Part shown: positions 5,511-11,265 of the stretch, one piece after another
How the letters are laid out: each line of letters begins with the position of its first letter
How positions within the stretch are numbered: position 1 is the stretch's first letter
NCBI GenBank assembly: GCA_947442095.1
Contig: CANEVG010000053.1
Coordinates: 1 to 13,246 of the forward strand
DNA length: 13,246 nt
Reading direction: 5' to 3'
DNA from: Sphingomonadaceae bacterium
Lineage (GTDB): Bacteria > Pseudomonadota > Alphaproteobacteria > Sphingomonadales > Sphingomonadaceae
The notes under the pieces: model-generated
Told to the model about the DNA's origin: nothing
Seen by the model: the letters and a program-made list of their open reading frames with translations, nothing else
Database searches by the model: none
Translations under genes and position numbers: made by a program

Positions 5511-6446
5511 TTAATCGAAGAGGCTGGAAACCGAACTCTCGTCGGCGATACGCCGCACGGCCTCACCAATCAAGGGCGCAATGGTGAGAACACGGATCCG
5601 GCTCGAATTCTGGGTCGCTTCTGTCGGCAGGATCGTGTCGGTGATGACAAGCTCCTTGAGTGCCGACCGGTCAACCCGCGCCACTGCGCCGCCCGAAAGC
5701 ACACCGTGGCTAATATAGGCAGCGACGCCGCTTGCGCCGCTGTCCATCAGCGCCTGCGCAGCGTTACACAGCGTGCCACCCGAATCGATGATATCATCGA
5801 TCAGAATGCACATCCGGCCCTTCACATCGCCGATGATGTTCATCACTTCGCTCTGGCCGGGGCGGTCACGCCGCTTGTCGACGATAGCGAGCGGCGCATT
5901 GTCGAGCCGCTTGGCCAGCGCGCGAGCGCGCACCACGCCGCCAACGTCGGGCGAGACAACCATGATGTCCTGCCCGCCGTAGCGGGTCTGGATATCGGCG
6001 GCCATGACGGGTGCGGCGAAGAGATTGTCCGTCGGGATGTCGAAGAAGCCCTGGATTTGCCCGGCATGGAGATCGACCGCAAGAACGCGGTCTGCGCCGG
6101 CCGTGGTGATCAGGTTCGCGACGAGCTTGGCCGAGATCGGCGTGCGCGGGCCGGGCTTCCGGTCCTGCCGGGCATAGCCGAAATAGGGGATGACCGCAGT
6201 GATCCGCTTGGCTGAGGCGCGGCGCAGCGCATCAGTGCAGATGAGCAGTTCCATGAGGTTGTCGTTGGCCGGATAGCCGGTCGACTGGACAATGAAAACG
6301 TCCTCGCCGCGCACGTTCTCGTGAATCTCGACGAAGACTTCCTCGTCGGCAAAGCGGCGGACCGAAGCTTCGGTCAGCGGCAGTTCGAGATAGGCGGCGA
6401 TGGCGCGGGCAAGCGGCAGATTGCCATTGCCGGACATGATTTTCAT
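5511..6446 (-). CDS. prs: Ribose-phosphate pyrophosphokinase (PRPP synthetase)
   Basis: A 311-residue class I PRPP synthetase, the usual length. It transfers pyrophosphate from ATP to ribose 5-phosphate, feeding purine, pyrimidine, histidine, tryptophan and NAD synthesis. Visible signatures are the N-terminal G-N-x-N-L-P-L-A, the ATP-site region Y-F-G-Y-A-R-Q-D-R-K (88-97), the D-L-H127-A-G-Q-I-Q-G-F-F segment, the flexible catalytic loop D-K191-R-R193-D-R, and the PRPP loop D217-D-I-I-D-S-G-G-T225. The ATG at 6446 gives the conventional start (M-K-I-M-S-G-N) and follows GGGGAAG; 31 further codons are open upstream but do not look like the family. Divergent from nadE and convergent with the dehalogenase gene. 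Confidence 0.96.
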   Translation of the reverse strand: MKIMSGNGNLPLARAIAAYLELPLTEASVRRFADEEVFVEIHENVRGEDVFIVQSTGYPANDNLMELLICTDALRRASAKRITAVIPYFGYARQDRKPGPRTPISAKLVANLITTAGADRVLAVDLHAGQIQGFFDIPTDNLFAAPVMAADIQTRYGGQDIMVVSPDVGGVVRARALAKRLDNAPLAIVDKRRDRPGQSEVMNIIGDVKGRMCILIDDIIDSGGTLCNAAQALMDSGASGVAAYISHGVLSGGAVARVDRSALKELVITDTILPTEATQNSSRIRVLTIAPLIGEAVRRIADESSVSSLFD

Positions 6447-6585
6447 GGGCTTCCCCGAGTCCCTCGAAATCTGGACGATGGCAGGGGCCTTAGCCCAAGA
6501 TGACAGCATTGCAACGTATGCGGAGGCGGTTTTACCCAAGGGTAGTCCTTGAACAGGGCAGCATTTGCCGCCTAGGTACTACGTT
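6447..6585. promoter_or_regulatory. Divergent intergenic region, prs / nadE
   Basis: 139 bases carrying the promoters of both genes. Toward nadE there is a reasonable -35 (see 6549-6578). Toward prs I see only weak candidates, such as TTGCAA (rc of 6512-6507) followed 16 bases later by TAAGGC. No operator dyad stands out. Confidence 0.4.
6549..6578 (+). promoter_or_regulatory. Candidate nadE promoter, possibly giving a leaderless message
   Basis: TTGAAC (6549-6554) and TAGGTA (6573-6578) are 18 bases apart. A transcript from this promoter would start at about 6585, at the nadE ATG (6586). No Shine-Dalgarno is visible in the preceding 20 bases (ccgcctaggtactacgtt), consistent with leaderless translation. 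The -10 box is weak. Confidence 0.3.
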
Positions 6586-8292
6586 ATGGCCGACACGCTC
6601 ACGATCACCCTCGCCCAGCTCAACCAAAAAGTCGGCGATCTGGCCGCGAACGCGGCTGCAATGCTGACCGTCAGATCGCAGGCGGAGGACAGCGACCTCA
6701 TCGTCTTTCCCGAGATGCAGCTGATCGGCTATCCGCCCGAAGACCTGCTCCTCAAGCCCGCACTGATCGAGCGCGCGGCCATTGCGCTAGAGGCACTGGC
6801 CGCCGCGACTGGGGATGGCGGGCCAGCAATGCTCGTGGGTTCGGTGTTCGTGCGCGACGGGGCCCTGCACAACGGGGTTGCCTTACTCGACGAGGGCAAA
6901 GTGGCGGCAGTACGCTTCAAAGTGGAACTACCGAACTACGGGACGTTTGACGAGAAGCGCTATTTCCTGCCGGGTCCGCTGCCCGAGCCGGTGCTGTTCA
7001 AGGGCGTGATGCTTGGCCTGCCGATCTGCGAGGATATCTGGCACGCGCCCGTGTGCCGCCACCTTGCCGAACAGGGGGCGGAGATATTCATCTGCGTCAA
7101 CGGCAGCCCCTATGAGATCGACAAGGACGTTCTTCGCATCGAAGGCGTGGCCAAACGCCGTGCGATCGACACCGGCATTCCGCTGGTCTTCGTGAACCGC
7201 GTGGGCGGGCAGGACGAGGTGGTATTCGACGGGGCGAGCTTCGTCGTCGGCCCGGAAGGCGCGCTGTGGGTACAGATGCCAGACTGGGAGGAGGCGCTGG
7301 TCGACACGGTGTGGAACCGCGTCCCCACTGGCCAAGTCGGAAGTGGGGGCCAACGCTGGCGCTGCGAGCCGGGACCGGTCGCCGAACTCGCCGAGTATCC
7401 CGAGGATATCTACTGCGCAATGGTGCTGGCACTGCGCGATTATGTGAACACCAACAGGTTTCCCGGTGTGGTGCTGGGGCTTTCAGGGGGAATCGATTCA
7501 GCGATTTGCGCGGCCATTGCGGTCGATGCCCTGGGGCCGGAGCGCGTATGGTGCGTTATGATGCCGAGCGCCTATACCAGCGCGGAAAGCCTTGAAGACG
7601 CCGCCGGGTGCGCGGCAATGCTGGGCGTGCGGCTCGATACGATTCCGATTGTTCCGGCGGTGGATGCCTTTGCGGAGATGCTCGCGCCTGCCTTTGCGGG
7701 ACGCCAGCCGGATCTGGCCGAGGAGAACCTGCAATCACGCATTCGCGGCACGACATTGATGGCGCTTTCCAACAAGTTCGGGCCGATGCTGGTGACAACC
7801 GGCAACAAGAGCGAGATGAGCGTCGGCTACGCGACGATCTATGGCGACATGAACGGCGGCTACAACCCGCTGAAGGACGCCTACAAGACCACGGTCTTTG
7901 CAATCTCGCAGTGGCGCAATGCAGCACGCCCAAAGATCGGGCTGGGGCCGAAGGGCATGGTCATGCCCGAGCGCATCATCACCAAGCCGCCAAGTGCCGA
8001 ACTGCGCCCGGATCAGAAGGATTCCGATTCGCTGCCCGAATATGCGGTGCTCGATGCGATTCTGCTCGGCCTGGTAGAGCACGAAAAGAGCGTCGACCAG
8101 GTGGTGGCCGACGGTTTCGACCGGGCGACTGTCGTGCGGATCGAGCGGCTTCTAAATCTGGCCGAGTACAAGCGGCGGCAGGCCCCGCCGGGCGTGAAAC
8201 TGGGCATGCGCAATTTTGGGCGCGACCGACGCTATCCGATCACGCATGGGTTCCGGACGGGGCAGCACATTATTGCGAATGATTCGCATTGA
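6586..8292 (+). CDS. nadE: Glutamine-dependent NAD+ synthetase
   Basis: A 568-residue two-domain enzyme for the last step of NAD synthesis: deamido-NAD, ATP and ammonia from glutamine give NAD. The N-terminal carbon-nitrogen-hydrolase domain (about 1-270) carries the E43 (F-P-E-M), K112 (F-K-V-E-L-P) and C148 (L-P-I-C-E-D) triad. The C-terminal synthetase domain has the ATP P-loop S300-G-G-I-D-S (in V-V-L-G-L-S-G-G-I-D-S) and T-T-G-N-K-S-E. The ATG at 6586 gives the usual start M-A-D-T-L-T-I-T-L-A-Q-L-N; seven more codons from a TTG are open upstream but unneeded. No Shine-Dalgarno is seen. The last codons (I-A-N-D-S-H) contain a perfect palindrome that looks like an operator for the next gene. 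Confidence 0.96.
   Translation: MADTLTITLAQLNQKVGDLAANAAAMLTVRSQAEDSDLIVFPEMQLIGYPPEDLLLKPALIERAAIALEALAAATGDGGPAMLVGSVFVRDGALHNGVALLDEGKVAAVRFKVELPNYGTFDEKRYFLPGPLPEPVLFKGVMLGLPICEDIWHAPVCRHLAEQGAEIFICVNGSPYEIDKDVLRIEGVAKRRAIDTGIPLVFVNRVGGQDEVVFDGASFVVGPEGALWVQMPDWEEALVDTVWNRVPTGQVGSGGQRWRCEPGPVAELAEYPEDIYCAMVLALRDYVNTNRFPGVVLGLSGGIDSAICAAIAVDALGPERVWCVMMPSAYTSAESLEDAAGCAAMLGVRLDTIPIVPAVDAFAEMLAPAFAGRQPDLAEENLQSRIRGTTLMALSNKFGPMLVTTGNKSEMSVGYATIYGDMNGGYNPLKDAYKTTVFAISQWRNAARPKIGLGPKGMVMPERIITKPPSAELRPDQKDSDSLPEYAVLDAILLGLVEHEKSVDQVVADGFDRATVVRIERLLNLAEYKRRQAPPGVKLGMRNFGRDRRYPITHGFRTGQHIIANDSH
8274..8288. promoter_or_regulatory. Perfect 7-1-7 palindrome, Fur-box-like (site 1)
   Basis: TGCGAAT-G-ATTCGCA is an exact inverted repeat with a one-base centre at 8281, the geometry of a classical Fur box. 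It lies inside the last codons of nadE and ends directly before the -35 box at 8289. It shares the TGCGA/TCGCA arms with site 2 (8315-8331) and with the bfd operator (198-212). That Fur binds it is inferred. Confidence 0.6.
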
Positions 8293-8316
8293 CGACTGGG
8301 TCGCGAGGCGTATGTT
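8289..8316 (+). promoter_or_regulatory. Predicted promoter of the 8348 gene
   Basis: TTGACG (8289-8294, five of six consensus bases) and TATGTT (8311-8316) are 16 bases apart, predicting a start near 8323. The nadE stop codon (8290-8292) lies within the -35 box. Operator-like dyads abut it upstream and overlap its -10 and start region, so the gene need not depend on nadE transcription. Confidence 0.5.
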
Positions 8317-8331
8317 GCGATTCGTTCGCAA
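8315..8331. promoter_or_regulatory. Fur-box-like dyad (site 2)
   Basis: TTGCGA-TTCGT-TCGCAA, two perfect six-base arms around five bases, centred at 8323. Its centre is 42 bases (about four helical turns) from that of site 1, so both could be bound on the same face of the DNA. It covers the end of the -10 box and the predicted transcription start, where a bound protein would block initiation. Confidence 0.5.
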
Positions 8332-8347
8332 TAACATAGGCCCTGCC

Positions 8348-8770
8348 ATGACCGCCCATACCGGATACGCCGCTGCCACCATCGCCGCGCTGGCCTGCCC
8401 CCCGGCGCTGCATGTGCAAACGTTCCGGGCGCAAGCCGCGGTCATCGCCATTCGGATTTGCGCTCTGGCGGCACGCGGTAATGCAGACCCCTTGGCTACC
8501 CTCGCGCTCCACCTGCAAAACTGCGAAGCGGCCTTTGTTCTACACGAGTTCGTGCGCACGGTGACGCGGACCTGGCCGGAACGCTTCGTTGTGGGGCGTG
8601 CCTGCTGCCAGCGCCTTTCGCCCGACGAGGCCACGCTGGCGGCGCTCGTCCAGGCGGCGGCGACCCGCGACCGCAAGAGTTTCAACGGCGCCATCGAAGG
8701 GTTCATTCGGCCTGACCGCCATGAGACCCTGTGGGATGCCTGCACCCATGCTGTCGTGCTGATGAGGTGA
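8348..8770 (+). CDS. Protein of unknown function, possible DUF6628-like
   Basis: A 140-residue protein rich in Ala, with six cysteines (C17, C38, C59, C86, C87, C132) and several histidines. R-A-C-C-Q-R-L-S-P-D-E-A (85-96) is the most distinctive stretch and recalls a small sphingomonad family (DUF6628, from memory and unverified). Hydrophobic runs at about 8-20 and 31-41 are amphipathic rather than clear membrane spans. No signal peptide is evident. The ATG at 8348 is chosen because upstream codons in frame overlap nadE and the promoter; AGG (8338-8340) is a weak ribosome site. Two Fur-like dyads bracket its promoter, suggesting iron-responsive expression. It ends 37 bases before gltX. Function unknown. 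Confidence 0.75.
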   Translation: MTAHTGYAAATIAALACPPALHVQTFRAQAAVIAIRICALAARGNADPLATLALHLQNCEAAFVLHEFVRTVTRTWPERFVVGRACCQRLSPDEATLAALVQAAATRDRKSFNGAIEGFIRPDRHETLWDACTHAVVLMR

Positions 8771-8772
8771 AC

Positions 8773-8800
8773 TTGCCCGGTCTTGCCGGAGCGCTATACG
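8773..8800 (+). promoter_or_regulatory. Candidate gltX promoter, possibly leaderless
   Basis: TTGCCC (8773-8778) and TATACG (8795-8800) are 16 bases apart. The expected start, near 8807, is at the gltX ATG (8808). The only purine-rich motif, GGAG (8788-8791), is 16 bases from the ATG and too far to act as a normal Shine-Dalgarno. Confidence 0.35.
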
Positions 8801-8807
8801 CGCGATC

Positions 8808-10139
8808 ATGACCATCATCACCCGCTTCGCCCCCTCGCCCACGGGCATCCTGCATGTCGGCAATATCCGCACGGCGCTGCTGAACTGGCTGCTGGCCAAA
8901 AAGCATGGCGGGCGGTTTCTGCTGCGGATCGACGATACCGATCAGGCGCGGAGCCGCGAGGAGCATGTGGACGCAATCCGGGCCGATCTGGCGTGGCTCG
9001 GGCTGCATCCCGATGGCGAGGAGCGGCAATCAGCGCGGTTCGATATCTACGAGGCGGCCTTTCAGCGACTGGTGGCAGCGGGGCGAATCTATCGCTGCTA
9101 CGAGACGGCGCAGGAACTGGACCTCAAGCGCAAGGTGCTGCTGGGGCGCGGGCTGCCGCCAATCTATGACCGCTCGGCGCTGACGCTGAGCGAGGCGGAT
9201 CATGCGGCCAAAGCGGCAGCGGGTGAGGCACCGCATTGGCGGTTCCTGATGGATCACGAGACGTCGATCGCGTGGACCGACGGGATTCGCGGCCCCCAAC
9301 ATTTCGATCCAAAGCAGATGTCCGACCCGGTGGTTCGCCGTGCGGACGGTTCTTGGCTCTACATGCTGCCCAGCGCGATCGACGATGCCGAGATGGGCGT
9401 GAGCGATGTGCTGCGCGGAGAGGACCACGTCTCCAACACCGCGACCCAGGTGCAGATGTTCAAGGCACTGGGCGCGGAGCCGCCAAGCTTTGCCCATGCC
9501 GCGCTGCTGACCGGGACCGAAGGCAAGCTTTCCAAGCGGCTTGGCTCGCTGGGTGTGGACGAACTTCGCGCGGAGGGGATCGAGCCAGAGGCGCTGGTGG
9601 CGCTGCTCGCGCGGCTGGGCACATCTGACCCGGTCGATCCGGCGCTGGATGCTGCGGCTTTGGCCGCCAGCTTCGACCTGGCACGGTTTGGGCGCGCGCC
9701 GGCGCGGTTTGACGAAGCAGACCTCACCCGCGTCAATGCCGCGATTGTCCATCGACTGCCGTTTGACCGAGTGGCGCATCTTTTGCCTGAAGGCATGAGC
9801 GCGACAGCCTGGGAAGCGATCCGGCCCAACCTGACCCAAGTTGCCCAAGCGGCTGAATGGTGGAGGGTGATCACTGGGCCAGTGGAGGCTCCCGCGTTTG
9901 ATGACGAGACGCGGGCCTATCTGGCTGAAGCAGCTGGTGTGGCGGCTGGGCTGGACTGGACGAACGATCCGTGGACCGCGCTGACCGGGGCGCTCAAGGA
10001 AACGACGAGCCGCAAGGGCAAGGCGCTGTTCCTGCCGCTGCGGCAGGCGCTGACCGGCATGGATCATGGGCCAGACATGAAGACGCTGTTGCCGCTGATC
10101 GACAAGGCAGAAGGAGTGGCACGGCTGGCGCGGGGCTAG
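8808..10139 (+). CDS. gltX: Glutamyl-tRNA synthetase
   Basis: A 443-residue class I aminoacyl-tRNA synthetase that charges tRNA with glutamate. The HIGH-type motif is P-S-P-T-G-I-L-H16-V-G-N-I. R-I-D-D-T-D-Q-A-R-S (40-49) is the glutamate/ATP-site segment typical of GluRS, and the KMSKS-type loop is K240-L-S-K-R244. The zinc-binding cysteine cluster of E. coli GluRS is absent (only C98 is in that region). Many alphaproteobacteria have two gltX copies and no GlnRS, making Gln-tRNA by transamidation; which paralogue this is cannot be told here. Its TAG stop overlaps the stop of the convergent acetyltransferase gene at a CTAG. Confidence 0.95.
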   Translation: MTIITRFAPSPTGILHVGNIRTALLNWLLAKKHGGRFLLRIDDTDQARSREEHVDAIRADLAWLGLHPDGEERQSARFDIYEAAFQRLVAAGRIYRCYETAQELDLKRKVLLGRGLPPIYDRSALTLSEADHAAKAAAGEAPHWRFLMDHETSIAWTDGIRGPQHFDPKQMSDPVVRRADGSWLYMLPSAIDDAEMGVSDVLRGEDHVSNTATQVQMFKALGAEPPSFAHAALLTGTEGKLSKRLGSLGVDELRAEGIEPEALVALLARLGTSDPVDPALDAAALAASFDLARFGRAPARFDEADLTRVNAAIVHRLPFDRVAHLLPEGMSATAWEAIRPNLTQVAQAAEWWRVITGPVEAPAFDDETRAYLAEAAGVAAGLDWTNDPWTALTGALKETTSRKGKALFLPLRQALTGMDHGPDMKTLLPLIDKAEGVARLARG

Positions 10140-10621
10140 GCCAGGCTCCGGAACAAGACCAGCGCATCGACATAGCCTTGCGCGGGATGATGGAAGGCCT
10201 GCGGCAAGCGTCCGACCTCAGCGAAGCCCAGCAACTGCCACAGGCGAATTGCGCGCTGGTTGGTACTGACCACGAAGTTGAACTGCATGGCGCGAAAGCC
10301 GCGGGTGCGGGCGTGCTCGAAGGAATGCTCGCACATCTCCCTGGCGACGCCGCGACCGCTGGCGGCGGCGCTGGTCATGTAGCCGCAGTTGCAGACATGG
10401 CTGCCACCACCCGCCTCATTGGCGCGGATGTAGTAAGTGCCTAGGATCTCGCCGTCCTCTTCGGCCACGAAGGTCTCACGGTCGCTGCCCAGCCAATAGG
10501 CAAGCGCGTCTTCCTCGCGCATCGCGGGGTCCAGCGCGTACGTTTCGCCTGCGCGGATTGTGGGGCCGAGTATCGACCAGATCGCTACCGAATCATCGGC
10601 GTTGGCTGGGCGGATCAACAT
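10136..10621 (-). CDS. GNAT-family N-acetyltransferase
   Basis: A 161-residue GCN5-related acetyltransferase. It opens M-L-I-R-P-A-N-A-D-D, the usual beta-1 start, and has the acetyl-CoA loop G-R-G-V-A (89-93) within S-A-A-A-S-G-R-G-V-A-R-E-M. The C-terminal part N-Q-R-A-I-R-L-W-Q-L-L-G-F (121-133) is the motif-B helix and strand. The substrate is unknown: a small-molecule amine or a protein N-terminus are both possible. It lies 11 bases after yqgE, with a GAGGTGG ribosome site overlapping the yqgE stop, so glnD-yqgE-GNAT may be one transcript. Its stop shares CTAG with gltX. Confidence 0.88.
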   Translation of the reverse strand: MLIRPANADDSVAIWSILGPTIRAGETYALDPAMREEDALAYWLGSDRETFVAEEDGEILGTYYIRANEAGGGSHVCNCGYMTSAAASGRGVAREMCEHSFEHARTRGFRAMQFNFVVSTNQRAIRLWQLLGFAEVGRLPQAFHHPAQGYVDALVLFRSLA

Positions 10622-10632
10622 TTGATGCCACC

Positions 10633-11193
10633 TCAGGCGCGGCCGGTTTCGCTGACGAGGTGTGCAGGGTCAATGCCTTCGGCGCGCCAAGTGGCTGCCC
10701 AGCGCGCGTTTACCGGGGTGTCGAACAGGATTTCGGGGCGACCTTGCGCGGCGAACCAACCGTGGTGGCGCATTTCGCCCTCAAGCTGCCCAGCGCCCCA
10801 GCCGGCATAGCCCAATGCGACGAGCCACTTGGACGGGCCCTTGCCCGCAGCGATCGCGCGCAGCAATTCCATCGAGGCAGACAGCGCGCAAAGCGGGGTG
10901 ACTTCGACCGAGGCGGGACCTGCCCAATCGGTGGTGTGGAGCACGAAACCGCGCGCGGTTTCGACCGGGCCACCGTTCATGATCGGCACATCGGGCGCGA
11001 GGCCGGGCTCGATGCCGATATCCTTGAGCAAGCCATGCAGCGTCACGCCTTCGCGCACGCTACCGATCCCGATGCCCAGTGCACCATGCTCGTCATGCAC
11101 ACACATCGCAATCACCGCATGATCGAAGCGCTGGTCCGCCATGCCGGGCATGGCCAGCAGCAGACGTCCGGAAAGGTACTGGGCTTCGGTCAT
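10633..11193 (-). CDS. YqgE/AlgH family protein (DUF179)
   Basis: A 186-residue protein with the family landmarks: N-terminal G-R-L-L-L-A-M-P-G-M (9-18), F-D-H-A-V-I-A-M (23-30), N73-G-G-P-V (73-77) and L-G-Y-A-G-W-G-A-G-Q-L-E-G-E (127-140). The full length matches the usual ~185-200 residues. The biochemical role of the family is not settled; AlgH was linked to alginate regulation in Pseudomonas, but that is not a general function. It follows glnD by 72 bases on the same strand and precedes the acetyltransferase. Confidence 0.93.
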   Translation of the reverse strand: MTEAQYLSGRLLLAMPGMADQRFDHAVIAMCVHDEHGALGIGIGSVREGVTLHGLLKDIGIEPGLAPDVPIMNGGPVETARGFVLHTTDWAGPASVEVTPLCALSASMELLRAIAAGKGPSKWLVALGYAGWGAGQLEGEMRHHGWFAAQGRPEILFDTPVNARWAATWRAEGIDPAHLVSETGRA

Positions 11194-11265
11194 AGGGTCG
11201 ATGATAGGCGCGGATCGCGAGGCGGGGAATACGGCGAATGCTCCACTGCCCCCGAAAGACGAAAT

